Made by a program: the position numbers and the translations under genes. A DNA stretch of 64,000 nt. Source: Halodurantibacterium flavum. Its GTDB lineage: Bacteria > Pseudomonadota > Alphaproteobacteria > Rhodobacterales > Rhodobacteraceae. Shown here one piece after another: positions 40,823 through 50,031 of this stretch; the stretch's first letter is position 1; the number at the start of each line of letters is the position of its first letter. The notes under the pieces are model-generated. The model was not told the DNA's origin. It saw nothing but the letters and a program-made list of their open reading frames with translations, and made no database searches. The stretch lies in assembly GCF_042681825.1 (NCBI RefSeq), contig NZ_JBHUGH010000010.1, positions 186,001 through 250,000 on the forward strand. Direction: 5' to 3'.

Positions 40823-42802
40823 ATGTCCCATCGGCATCTGCCTTACCCTGTCCGCCCCGTCCTGCCGTTTTCGGCCAGTCGGCGCGGGGTCATGATGGGG
40901 GGGCTTGCGCTTTTCGGATCGCTCTGGCTTGGCGGGCGGGCGCGGGCGCAGGACCGGCCGCTGATCGAGCTTGTGCCCGATGAGGACGGGATCATCCGCG
41001 CGCATGGTTATTCCTATTACGGAACGCTGAGCTATCCCGCCGATTTTCCGCATTTCGACTATGTGAATCCCGATGCGCCAAAGGGCGGAGAGTTTTCAAC
41101 CTGGGCGCCCGGCACCTTTGACACATTGAACCCGTTCAGCCAGCGGGGACGCGCGGCGCTTTACGCGAGCATCGTCTATGAAAGCCTCCTGGGGGAGGAA
41201 CCATCGGGCGGTGGTTCCCTGCCCGCCGATGCCTATGGTGAGGCCTATGGGCTGCTGGCCGAGGGGCTGGAATACCCGGCGGGGCGTGAATGGGTGGTGT
41301 TCCATCTTCGGCCAGAGGGACGGTTTTCCGACGGCACACCGGTTACGGCGGATGACGTGGTCTTTACCCACAATCTGTTTCTGGAGCAGGGCCTGCCCTC
41401 TTACGCTGCGGCAGTCAGCCAGATCGTGCTGGGGGCCGAGGCGCTGGACGACCACACCGTTCGGTTCGAATTCGCCGACGGCATCCCGCGCCGCAGCCTG
41501 ATCGAGCAGGTCGGGGGCACGCCTGTCTTTCCGCGCCAGTGGTTCGAGCAGACCGGCGCCCGGCTCGATGAACCGCGGCTGGAGGCACCGCCGGGCTCGG
41601 GTGTCTACATGCTCGACAGCTATGACATCAACCGGCGCATCATCTATCGCCGCAACCCCGACTACTGGGGCGCCGATCTGCCGATCAACCGTGGGCGTCA
41701 CAATTTCGACCGTATCCGGATCGAATATTTCGCAGACGAAACCGCGGCGTTCGAGGCCTTCAAGGTCGGCGAATACACATTCCGTCAGGAGACCAATTCG
41801 CGCCAATGGGCGACGGGCTACGACTTTCCGGCGATCCGTCAGGGCAATGTGGTGCGCGAGGAAATTCCGAGCGGCACGCCCCCCACGCCAAGCGGTTTTG
41901 TCTTCAACCTCGGCCGGGACATCTTTGCCGACAAGCGGGTGAGAGAGGCGATCTCGCTCGCCTATAACTTCGAATGGACGAATGCGACCTATCAATACGG
42001 GCTGTTCAGCCAGCGCCATTCGTTCAGCCAGGATTCGCCGATCGAGGCCCATGGCGCGCCCGAGGGCCGCGAGTTGGAGATGCTGGAATCGCTGGGCGAT
42101 CTGGTGCCGCCCGAAATCCTGACCGAGCCTGCCGTCCGTGCCCATAGCTCCGGGATCGAGTCGCTGGCGGATCGCGGAAACCTGCGCCGCGCCGGACGAA
42201 TGCTCGAGGAAGCAGGCTGGACCGTGGGCAGCGACGGCCTGCGGCGCAACGAGGCGGGGCAGGTGCTGCGCATCCAGTTCCCGCTGAACAGTTCATCCTC
42301 GCCGATCATCGAGTCGATCGTGGGCAGTTTCGGGCAAAACCTGCGCAACCTCGGGATCGACCTGCAAATGACAAGGATGGACCCGGCGCAATACACGCTC
42401 CGCACCCGCGAGCGGGATTACGACATGGTCTTCGGAGGCTACGCGGCCTTCATCGACGCAGGCACCGGGCTCTTGCAGCGCTACGGTTCGCGCGAGGCGG
42501 CGGTCAGCAGCAGCTTCAATCCCGCCGGGCTGGCCTCGCCCCTGGTGGATGCCGTGATCGACATCGCGCTGGAAACAACGACGGTCGAGGATCGCGACGC
42601 CTCGCTGATGGCGCTGGACCGCGTGCTGCGCTATGAACGTTTCATGATCCCGCTCTGGTATAACGATGTAAGCTGGATGGCCTATTGGGACATGTATGCC
42701 CATCCCGACCCGCTGCCGCGCTATTCCGATGGTGTGATGGATTTCTGGTGGATCGATCAGGAACGGGCCGCGGCGCTGCGCAGTGCTGGCGCGCTGCGCT
42801 GA
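40823..42802 (+). CDS. yejA: Peptide/microcin C-type ABC transporter substrate-binding protein
   Basis: A 659-residue family 5 extracellular solute-binding protein. The N-terminus has a twin-arginine signal (SRRGVMM at residues 19-25 followed by a hydrophobic stretch and ARAQD), so export may be by the Tat system. The family core HGYSYYGTLSYP and DYVNPDAPKGG is typical of YejA. YejABEF imports peptides, including microcin C-like compounds, in studied bacteria. GGAGGAA precedes the ATG. First gene of yejA-B-E-F. Confidence 0.93.
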   Translation: MSHRHLPYPVRPVLPFSASRRGVMMGGLALFGSLWLGGRARAQDRPLIELVPDEDGIIRAHGYSYYGTLSYPADFPHFDYVNPDAPKGGEFSTWAPGTFDTLNPFSQRGRAALYASIVYESLLGEEPSGGGSLPADAYGEAYGLLAEGLEYPAGREWVVFHLRPEGRFSDGTPVTADDVVFTHNLFLEQGLPSYAAAVSQIVLGAEALDDHTVRFEFADGIPRRSLIEQVGGTPVFPRQWFEQTGARLDEPRLEAPPGSGVYMLDSYDINRRIIYRRNPDYWGADLPINRGRHNFDRIRIEYFADETAAFEAFKVGEYTFRQETNSRQWATGYDFPAIRQGNVVREEIPSGTPPTPSGFVFNLGRDIFADKRVREAISLAYNFEWTNATYQYGLFSQRHSFSQDSPIEAHGAPEGRELEMLESLGDLVPPEILTEPAVRAHSSGIESLADRGNLRRAGRMLEEAGWTVGSDGLRRNEAGQVLRIQFPLNSSSSPIIESIVGSFGQNLRNLGIDLQMTRMDPAQYTLRTRERDYDMVFGGYAAFIDAGTGLLQRYGSREAAVSSSFNPAGLASPLVDAVIDIALETTTVEDRDASLMALDRVLRYERFMIPLWYNDVSWMAYWDMYAHPDPLPRYSDGVMDFWWIDQERAAALRSAGALR

Positions 42803-42814
42803 TCCGGGGGACGA

Positions 42815-43906
42815 ATGGGCGCCTATATCCTTCGCCGTCTGGCACTGATCATCCCGACCCTGATCGGGATCATGATCATCAACTTCACGCTGGTGCAGTT
42901 CGTCCCCGGCGGGCCGATCGACCAGATCATCGCCCGGATGGAGGGGCAGGGCGACGTGTTCGGCGGCTTTGCCGGATCGGGCAGCGACGCGCTTCTGGAT
43001 GCGCCGGGGGGCTTTGGCGGGCAGTCGAATGTCGGCGCCCATGGCCTGCCGCCTGAATTCATTGCCCAGCTTGAACGGCAGTTCGGGTTTGACAAGCCGC
43101 CGTTGGAGCGGTTCCTCGACATGATGTGGAACTATATCCGCCTCGACTTCGGGCAAAGCTATTTCCGGTCGGTCAGCGTGGTGGATCTGGTGCTTGAAAA
43201 GATGCCGGTCTCGATCACGCTGGGCCTGTGGTCCACCCTGATCGCCTATCTGGTGTCGATCCCGCTGGGCATCCGCAAGGCGGTGCGGGACGGGACGCGG
43301 TTCGACACCTGGACCAGCGGCACGATCATAGCGGCCTATGCCATCCCCGGTTTCCTCTTCGCCATCCTGCTGCTGGTTCTCTTTGCCGGCGGGTCCTACT
43401 GGCGGATCTTCCCTTTGCGGGGTCTGACCTCGGACAACTGGCAGGATCTCACGCTCATGGGCAAGATCCTCGACTACCTGTGGCACATCACGCTGCCGGT
43501 GCTGGCCTCCACCATCTCGGCCTTTGCCACGCTGACGCTTCTGACCAAGAACAGCTTTCTGGACGAGATCAAGAAGCAGTATGTCATCACCGCCCGCGCA
43601 AAGGGTCTGACCGAGCGGCGGGTGCTTTATCGCCACGTCTTTCGCAACGCGATGCTGATCGTGATTGCGGGCTTTCCGGCGGTCTTCGTCTCGGTCTTCT
43701 TTGGCGGCAGCCTGATCATCGAGACGATCTTCTCGCTCGACGGGCTTGGCCGGCTGGGGTTCGAGGCCGCGGTGGCGCGCGATTATCCGGTCGTCTTCGG
43801 CACGCTTTTCGTCTTCAGCCTGATCGGTCTGGTCGTCGGCATCCTGTCGGACCTGATGTATGTCTGGATCGACCCGCGCATCGACTTTGAAACCCGCGAG
43901 ACATGA
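42815..43906 (+). CDS. yejB: Peptide ABC transporter permease
   Basis: A 363-residue permease of the OppB type with about six membrane helices. The start MGAYILRRLALIIPTLIGIM is the classic OppB opening. A long insertion (about residues 48-85, rich in Gly and Asp) between helix 1 and the core is typical of YejB and distinguishes it from DppB/OppB. The EAA loop is ARAKGLTERRVLYRHVFRNAM near residue 263 (given in part). Overlaps yejE by four bases. Confidence 0.94.
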   Translation: MGAYILRRLALIIPTLIGIMIINFTLVQFVPGGPIDQIIARMEGQGDVFGGFAGSGSDALLDAPGGFGGQSNVGAHGLPPEFIAQLERQFGFDKPPLERFLDMMWNYIRLDFGQSYFRSVSVVDLVLEKMPVSITLGLWSTLIAYLVSIPLGIRKAVRDGTRFDTWTSGTIIAAYAIPGFLFAILLLVLFAGGSYWRIFPLRGLTSDNWQDLTLMGKILDYLWHITLPVLASTISAFATLTLLTKNSFLDEIKKQYVITARAKGLTERRVLYRHVFRNAMLIVIAGFPAVFVSVFFGGSLIIETIFSLDGLGRLGFEAAVARDYPVVFGTLFVFSLIGLVVGILSDLMYVWIDPRIDFETRET

Positions 43907-45012
43907 TGACCCTCTCTCCGCTCAACCGCCGCCGCTGGCGGAACTTCAAGGCGAACCGGCGCGCGGTCTGGTCGCTCATGATCTTTTCGGTCCTGTTCGG
44001 TCTCTCGCTCTTCGCCGAGTTTCTGGCCAATGACCGCCCGATCCTCGTGAATTATCGCGGCGATTATTACGCGCCGATCTTCCGCTTTTATCCCGAAACC
44101 GCCTTTGGCGGCGATTTCCAGACCGAGGCCGTCTATCGCGACCCGGAGGTCCGCTGCCTGATCCGCACCGGCGGGGCGGAGCTTTGCCTGGACGATCCCC
44201 GCGCGGCGCTGGCCGAGGCCGAGACGGGCTCGGTCGAGGGGGAGCCCGTGGTGGAGGGCTGGATGATCTGGCCGCCCATCCCCTATTCCTACAATACGGT
44301 GAACGATATTGGCGTCGCTGCACCGTCGGCCCCGGACCGGAACCACTGGCTCGGCACCGATGACACCGCGCGCGACGTTCTGGCGCGGGTGATCTACGGT
44401 TTCCGTCTGTCGGTGCTCTTCGCGTTGATCGTGACGGTTCTCACCTCGGTCATCGGGATCGCAGCCGGTGCGATCCAGGGGTATTTCGGCGGCGCGGTCG
44501 ATCTCTTTTTTCAGCGGGTGATCGAGCTTTGGGGCGCGACGCCCAGCCTTTACATCATCATCATCGTCGCGGCGATCCTGCCGATGAACTTCTGGCTGCT
44601 TGTCGGCCTCATGACGCTGTTCGGCTGGACGGCGCTGGTGGGCGTGGTGCGGGCCGAATTTCTGCGGGCGCGCAACTTTGAATATGTGCGCGCGGCGCGG
44701 GCCCTGGGCGTGTCGAACGGCCGGATCATGTTCCGCCATGTGCTGCCCAATGCGATGGTTGCGACGCTGACCATGCTGCCCTTCATCGTGACGGGCACCA
44801 TCGGCTCGCTCGCGGCGCTCGACTTCCTTGGCTTCGGCCTTCCGGCCTCGGCGCCCAGCCTGGGCGAGATGACGCTGCAGGCGAAACAGAACCTGCAGGC
44901 GCCCTGGCTCGCCTTTACCGCATTTTTCACGTTTGCGATCATGCTCTCGCTGCTCGTCTTCATATTCGAAGGGGTGCGCGACGCATTCGACCCACGAAAG
45001 ACCTTTCGATGA
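43903..45012 (+). CDS. yejE: Peptide ABC transporter permease
   Basis: A 369-residue OppC-type permease. N-terminal MTLSPLNRRRWRNFKANRR leads into helix 1, then a periplasmic insertion of about 120 residues that is characteristic of YejE, and the EAA loop AARALGVSNGRIMFRHVLP near residue 262. Two ATGs in tandem at 43903. Overlaps yejB and yejF by four bases each (ATGA). Confidence 0.94.
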   Translation: MMTLSPLNRRRWRNFKANRRAVWSLMIFSVLFGLSLFAEFLANDRPILVNYRGDYYAPIFRFYPETAFGGDFQTEAVYRDPEVRCLIRTGGAELCLDDPRAALAEAETGSVEGEPVVEGWMIWPPIPYSYNTVNDIGVAAPSAPDRNHWLGTDDTARDVLARVIYGFRLSVLFALIVTVLTSVIGIAAGAIQGYFGGAVDLFFQRVIELWGATPSLYIIIIVAAILPMNFWLLVGLMTLFGWTALVGVVRAEFLRARNFEYVRAARALGVSNGRIMFRHVLPNAMVATLTMLPFIVTGTIGSLAALDFLGFGLPASAPSLGEMTLQAKQNLQAPWLAFTAFFTFAIMLSLLVFIFEGVRDAFDPRKTFR

Positions 45013-46610
45013 CCCAGATCCTGGAGGTCAAGGACCTTCGCATCCGGTTCCGCCAGGACGGCAGGACGACCGAGGCCGTCAAGGGGGTGTCCTTTAGCGT
45101 GGCGCATGGGGAAACGGTCGCCCTGGTGGGTGAAAGCGGCTCGGGCAAGTCGGTGACCGCGCTTTCCACCGTATCGCTGCTTGGCGACGCGGCCGAGGTC
45201 GACGGGTCGGTGACCTATCGGGGCGAAGAGCTTGTGGGCGCAAGCGAGGCGCGGCTACGCAAGGTGCGGGGCAATGACATAAGCTTCATCTTTCAGGAGC
45301 CGATGACGAGCCTCAACCCGCTGCACACGATCGAACGGCAGTTGGGGGAAAGCCTTGCCCTGCATCAGGGGCTGCAGGGGCCGAAGGCGCGGGCGCGCAT
45401 CCTCGAACTGATGGAGAAGGTCGGCATCCGTGACGCCGAAAGCCGGCTGGGGGCTTATCCGCACCAGCTTTCGGGCGGGCAGCGCCAGCGGGTGATGATC
45501 GCGATGGCGCTGGCGAACGGGCCGGACTTGCTGATCGCGGATGAACCGACGACCGCGCTCGATGTCACCATTCAGGCGCAGATCCTCGACCTTCTGGCCG
45601 ATCTCAAGCGGGCCGAGGGGATGAGCATGTTGTTCATCACCCATGATCTGGGCATCGTGCGCCGGTTCGCGGACCGGGTCTGCGTGATGAAATCCGGCGA
45701 GATCGTGGAACAGGGACCGGTGGCCGAGATCTTCGGAAATCCGCAGCATCCCTACACGCAAAAGCTGCTTGCCGCAGAACCGCAGGGCCGCCCCGATCCC
45801 TTGCCCACAGGGGCGCCGGAGATTCTGCGGACCGACGCGTTGCGCATCTGGTTTCCGATCACGCGCGGGTTCCTGCGGCGCACTGTCGGCCATGTGAAGG
45901 CGGTGAACGGGGCGACGCTGAGCCTCCGGGCCGGGGAAACGCTGGGCGTCGTGGGCGAAAGCGGATCGGGCAAGACGACGCTGGGCCTTGCGATCCTGCG
46001 CCTGATCCAGTCGGACGGGCCCGTCGTCTTCATGGGGCGTGATCTGCAGGGGCTTGGATCCAAGGCCATGCGTCCGTTCCGCAAGGACATGCAGATCGTC
46101 TTTCAGGATCCGTTCGGCAGCCTCTCGCCCCGGATGACGGTGGGCGAGATCATTGCCGAGGGGCTGGGCGTTCACGGCACCGCGCCTGGTGAAAAACCGG
46201 ACGATCTGGTCGCACGGATCATGACCGAGGTCGGGCTCGACCCCGCGATGATGTCCCGCTATCCGCACGAATTCTCGGGGGGGCAACGCCAGAGGATCGC
46301 CATCGCTCGCGCGATGATCCTGCGCCCGAAGCTGGTCGTCCTCGATGAACCGACCTCGGCGCTCGACATGACGGTTCAGGTGCAGATCGTCGATCTGCTG
46401 CGCGACCTGCAGCGCAAATACGGGCTGGCCTATCTGTTCATCAGCCACGATCTGCGTGTCGTGCGGGCGCTGGCGCACAAGGTGATCGTGATGCGCGCCG
46501 GCGATGTGGTCGAGGCGGGCGAGGGGGCGCAGATCTTCGAGGCGCCGCAGACGGATTACACCCGCGCCCTGATGGCGGCGGCCTTTCAGATGAAGGCAGA
46601 GCCGGTGTGA
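45009..46610 (+). CDS. yejF: Fused dual ATPase of the peptide ABC transporter
   Basis: A 533-residue protein with two complete ABC ATPase domains. First: Walker A GESGSGKS near residue 41, LSGGQRQR near 156, ADEPTTALD near 178. Second: Walker A GESGSGKT near 316, SGGQRQRIAIAR near 422, DEPTSALD near 447. YejF is the fused counterpart of OppD plus OppF. Last gene of the yej operon, followed seven bases later by a glycosyltransferase with a GTG start. Confidence 0.95.
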   Translation: MTQILEVKDLRIRFRQDGRTTEAVKGVSFSVAHGETVALVGESGSGKSVTALSTVSLLGDAAEVDGSVTYRGEELVGASEARLRKVRGNDISFIFQEPMTSLNPLHTIERQLGESLALHQGLQGPKARARILELMEKVGIRDAESRLGAYPHQLSGGQRQRVMIAMALANGPDLLIADEPTTALDVTIQAQILDLLADLKRAEGMSMLFITHDLGIVRRFADRVCVMKSGEIVEQGPVAEIFGNPQHPYTQKLLAAEPQGRPDPLPTGAPEILRTDALRIWFPITRGFLRRTVGHVKAVNGATLSLRAGETLGVVGESGSGKTTLGLAILRLIQSDGPVVFMGRDLQGLGSKAMRPFRKDMQIVFQDPFGSLSPRMTVGEIIAEGLGVHGTAPGEKPDDLVARIMTEVGLDPAMMSRYPHEFSGGQRQRIAIARAMILRPKLVVLDEPTSALDMTVQVQIVDLLRDLQRKYGLAYLFISHDLRVVRALAHKVIVMRAGDVVEAGEGAQIFEAPQTDYTRALMAAAFQMKAEPV

Positions 46611-46617
46611 GGCCGGC

Positions 46618-47844
46618 GTGAAGGTTCTGCTGGTCCACCAGAACTTTCCGGGCCAGTTCCTGCATCTTGTCCCCGCCCTGCGGGCGCGCGGGCATGAGGT
46701 GCTCGGGCTCACGGCGCTCGGGAACCGTCGCCCGTCGCCGGTGCCCGTCTCCTATTACCGGTTCGATCCGCCCCCGGTCGACGGTGGGGCCGTGCGCCTT
46801 GGCCGCAGCTATGTCGAGCAGACCGACCGTGCGTCCGCGGTGGCGCGGGCGGCGCTGGTGCTGCGGGACAGGCATGGATATGTGCCCGATGTCATCTTTG
46901 GCCATTGCGGCTGGGGCGAGACGCTGTTCCTGCGCGAGGTCTGGCCGCAGGCGCGCCTGCTGGTTTATGCGGAATTCTTTCACGGGACCCGGGGCCGCGA
47001 CACGTTCTTCGACCCGGAATTCGGCCAGCCCGGGTTGCCGGCGGCCCTCGGGGTCGTGGCGCGGACGGCGGGCTACGCGCAGGCGATGGCGCAGGCGGAT
47101 GCCGCCGTCTGCCCGACCGAATGGCAGGCGAGCACCTTTCCCGCCTGTTTCCGGCCGCGCATCAGCGTGATCCATGACGGGATCGACACCGATACGCTTT
47201 GCCCCGACCCGACTGCCCGCTTCCGGCTGCCGGATCATGGCGGGTTCCTTCATGCGGGGCAGGAGGTCTTGACCTATGTCTCCCGCAATCTGGAGCCCTA
47301 TCGCGGCTTTCATCGCTTCATGCGTGCGCTGCCGGCCGTTCTTCAGGCCCGCCCGGACGCGCAGGTGGTTATCGTGGGCGGGACGGCCACCAGCTACGGC
47401 GCCCCGCCCACGGGCGGCGGCAGTTGGAAGGACGCGATGATCCATGAACTGGGGCACAGGCTGGACCGTTCGCGCGTCCATTTCACCGGGACTTTGCCCT
47501 ATGACAGCTATCGCCGCCTGATGCAGGTGTCGCGGGTGCATTGCTATCTGACGGTGCCCTTTGTCCTGTCGTGGTCGCTCATCGAGGCGATGAGCACCGG
47601 CGCGACCATCGTCGGGTCCGACACCGCCCCGGTGCAGGAGGTCATCCGCCACGGCGAAACCGGGCTGCTGGTCGATTACTTCGACACGACCCGTCTTTCC
47701 GACGCCCTAGCCGATGCGCTGGCGGACCCGGCCGCATATGCGCATCTGGGACGGGCGGCGCGGGCAGAGGCGGTCGCCCGGTTCGATTTCCGCCGCATCT
47801 GCCTGCCCCGTCTTCTCGACTTCGTGGAAACCGCCGGAACCTAG
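46618..47844 (+). CDS. Family 4-type glycosyltransferase
   Basis: A 408-residue GT-B fold enzyme. The N-terminal domain begins KVLLVHQNFPGQF; the C-terminal domain has the nucleotide-sugar motif near residues 325-345 (SLIEAMSTGATIVGSDT, then VQEVIRHGETGLL), with the conserved Glu of the EX7E motif. It probably adds a sugar to a surface glycan or lipid. GTG start at 46618, seven bases after yejF; a functional link to the peptide importer is not obvious. Its TAG stop shares a CTAG with the TAG stop of convergent hemN. Confidence 0.85.
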   Translation: MKVLLVHQNFPGQFLHLVPALRARGHEVLGLTALGNRRPSPVPVSYYRFDPPPVDGGAVRLGRSYVEQTDRASAVARAALVLRDRHGYVPDVIFGHCGWGETLFLREVWPQARLLVYAEFFHGTRGRDTFFDPEFGQPGLPAALGVVARTAGYAQAMAQADAAVCPTEWQASTFPACFRPRISVIHDGIDTDTLCPDPTARFRLPDHGGFLHAGQEVLTYVSRNLEPYRGFHRFMRALPAVLQARPDAQVVIVGGTATSYGAPPTGGGSWKDAMIHELGHRLDRSRVHFTGTLPYDSYRRLMQVSRVHCYLTVPFVLSWSLIEAMSTGATIVGSDTAPVQEVIRHGETGLLVDYFDTTRLSDALADALADPAAYAHLGRAARAEAVARFDFRRICLPRLLDFVETAGT

Positions 47845-49196
47845 ATCGCGGCCGAATGCTGCGCCTTGGTCTGATCATAGGCATCGAAGCAGCGCGCGAT
47901 CATCCGCGTAAGGGGGCGCGCCTCTGGCGGCACCCGCAGACCCTGCGCATCGACCTCGATCATCCCCTCGAACCTCGCCCGAACGTCGTGGAACAGGGCG
48001 GTCAGCTCCGGTGCCGACACCCCGAAGGTTTCGCTGATCTCGGCGGTCGAGATGGCGAAGTCGGACATCACCGCCTCGATCAGACGGGCGCGCATCAGAT
48101 CGTCGCCGCGAAAGACATGGCCCCGCGCCGTCGCAAAACCGCCCCCCCGGACCGCCTTGATGTAGTCGGAGGTCGCAGGGGCGTTCTGCGCATAGCCCTG
48201 CGGAAACCGCGAGATGCTGGACGCCCCCAGCCCGATCAGGACGGGCGCGGTATCGTCGGTATAGCCCTGGAAATTCCGCCGCAGACGCCCGGTGCGGGCC
48301 GCCACAGCGAGACCGTCGCCAGGGCGGGCAAAATGGTCGATGCCAATCTCTTCATAGCCGTCCCATGCGAAAAGGCGGCGCGCGGTTTCGAAAAGATGCA
48401 GGCGCTCTTCGGGGGTCGGCATGGCGTCTGACGGGATCATGGTCTGGCGCCGTGCCATCCATGGCACATGCGCATATCCATAAAGGGCAACGCGGTCGGG
48501 CGAGAGACTCAGGAGCTTTTGCACCGAGTCGGTGATCCGCCGCTGGGTCTGGTGCGGCAGGCCATAGAGGATGTCGGCGTTCAGGCTGGCGATGCCGCGG
48601 GCGCGGATCGCCTCGACTGCCGCTGCCGTGATCTCGTAGCTCTGGTCGCGACCGATGGTTTTCTGGATCAGCGGGTCGAAATCCTGCACCCCGATCGAGG
48701 CGCGTGTCATGCCGGCCGCGACCAGCGCGTCAAGACGCGGGCCGTCTATCTCGTTCGGGTCGATTTCGACCGAGAATTCGGCACCGGGAGCAAGGGGGGC
48801 CACGGCGGCAATCGCGCGGGCAAGATCGGTTATCAGCGCGGGATCGAGCAGCGTCGGCGTCCCGCCGCCCCAGTGCAGCCGCCCGAGCCGCACCCCTTCC
48901 GGCAGGATGCGAGAGAGCATGGCAAGCTCGGCCTTCAGCACCTCGACATAGGACTGGACGGGGCCAAGCGTGCTCGTGCCTTGCGTCCGGCAGGCGCAGA
49001 ACCAGCACAGCCGGCGGCAAAAAGGCACATGGATGTAAAGCGAGACGTCGCATCCACGGGGGATGGCGGACACCCAGTCGGTAAAGTTTCCCGGCCCCAC
49101 CGAGGCCGAGAAATGAGGCGCGGTCGGATAGCTCGTGTAGCGCGGGACACGCGCGTCAAAGAGCCCGAGACGGGTAAGTTGCGATTCCGTGTTCAT
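47841..49196 (-). CDS. hemN: Oxygen-independent coproporphyrinogen III oxidase
   Basis: Radical-SAM enzyme that converts coproporphyrinogen III to protoporphyrinogen IX without oxygen. The 451-residue length and N-terminal RYTSYPTAPHF are typical; the cluster motif is C60-x3-C64-x2-C67 (HVPFCRRLCWFC), with a further Cys69. There is no ribosome binding site before ATG 49196, and an FNR box (TTGATACAGATCAA) is centred exactly 41.5 bases upstream of the A of the ATG, so activation by FnrL with a leaderless message is plausible. Divergent from fnrL. Confidence 0.96.
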   Translation of the reverse strand: MNTESQLTRLGLFDARVPRYTSYPTAPHFSASVGPGNFTDWVSAIPRGCDVSLYIHVPFCRRLCWFCACRTQGTSTLGPVQSYVEVLKAELAMLSRILPEGVRLGRLHWGGGTPTLLDPALITDLARAIAAVAPLAPGAEFSVEIDPNEIDGPRLDALVAAGMTRASIGVQDFDPLIQKTIGRDQSYEITAAAVEAIRARGIASLNADILYGLPHQTQRRITDSVQKLLSLSPDRVALYGYAHVPWMARRQTMIPSDAMPTPEERLHLFETARRLFAWDGYEEIGIDHFARPGDGLAVAARTGRLRRNFQGYTDDTAPVLIGLGASSISRFPQGYAQNAPATSDYIKAVRGGGFATARGHVFRGDDLMRARLIEAVMSDFAISTAEISETFGVSAPELTALFHDVRARFEGMIEVDAQGLRVPPEARPLTRMIARCFDAYDQTKAQHSAAI

Positions 49197-49230
49197 TGCA
49201 CTACCGTAGGTTCGATACGCCCTTGCAGCC

Positions 49231-49244
49231 TTGATACAGATCAA
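49231..49244. promoter_or_regulatory. FNR box between hemN and fnrL
   Basis: TTGATACAGATCAA is a perfect TTGAT-N4-ATCAA FNR site. It is centred at -41.5 from the hemN start codon (class II activator position if the hemN message is leaderless) and lies just before the fnrL start, so it may also autoregulate fnrL. Confidence 0.85.
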
Positions 49245-49248
49245 TCCC

Positions 49249-50010
49249 TTGAACCGACCCGCCCTGAAAGACCCGGCACCCATCGTCGTGCACCAGCAAT
49301 GCGGCGACTGCCCGATACGGCATCGGGCGGTTTGCGCACGCTGCGACACGGACGAACTGGTGCAGCTGGAAGAGATCAAGTTCTACCGCAGCTTCGAGGC
49401 GGGCCAGACCGTGGTCTGGTCGGGCGACCGGATGGATTTCGTGGCATCGGTCGTGACCGGAATCGCCACCCTGACCCAGACAATGGAGGACGGGCGCCGG
49501 CAGATGGTGGGGCTCTTGCTGCCGTCGGACTTCGTGGGTCGGCCGGGGCGCGACCGGGCGGCCTATGACGTGACGGCGACCACCGACCTTGTCATGTGCT
49601 GTTTCCGGAAAAAGCCGTTCGAAGACATGATGATCCGGACGCCCCATATCGGCCAGCGCCTGCTTGAGATGACGCTGGACGAACTGGACGCGGCGCGGGA
49701 GTGGATGTTGCTTCTGGGCCGCAAGACCGCGCGCGAAAAGATTGCGAGCCTGATTGCCATTATCGCACGCCGCGACGCGGCGCTCGGGCTCAGGGGCAAG
49801 ACGCGGAACCTGACGCTTGACCTGCCGCTCACGCGTGAGGCGATGGCGGATTACCTTGGGCTCACGCTCGAAACCGTCAGCCGGCAGATTTCTGCGCTGC
49901 GCAAGGACGGCATCATCGTCCTGGATGGCAAGCGCCACGTCACGATCCCCGATTTCGACCGCCTGCTGGAAGAGGCGGGCGATGACAGCGACGGCGGTTT
50001 CCTCGTCTGA
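49249..50010 (+). CDS. fnrL: FNR-type oxygen-sensing transcription regulator
   Basis: CRP/FNR-family regulator that switches on micro-oxic and anaerobic genes when its [4Fe-4S] cluster is intact. N-terminal cysteines C18, C21, C29 and C32 (CGDCPIRHRAVCARC) and a Cys pair near residue 117 are cluster ligand candidates. The core VASVVTGIATLTQTMEDG and the recognition helix ETVSRQIS (E-x2-SR, giving TTGAT specificity) are typical of FnrL. No ATG start exists; TTG at 49249 gives MNRPALKDP. A GTG at 49288 is an alternative. Targets predicted in this window: hemN, uspA, ccoN, ccoG. Confidence 0.94.
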   Translation: MNRPALKDPAPIVVHQQCGDCPIRHRAVCARCDTDELVQLEEIKFYRSFEAGQTVVWSGDRMDFVASVVTGIATLTQTMEDGRRQMVGLLLPSDFVGRPGRDRAAYDVTATTDLVMCCFRKKPFEDMMIRTPHIGQRLLEMTLDELDAAREWMLLLGRKTAREKIASLIAIIARRDAALGLRGKTRNLTLDLPLTREAMADYLGLTLETVSRQISALRKDGIIVLDGKRHVTIPDFDRLLEEAGDDSDGGFLV

Positions 50011-50031
50011 CGCCGTCGCTGTGGCGCAGGG

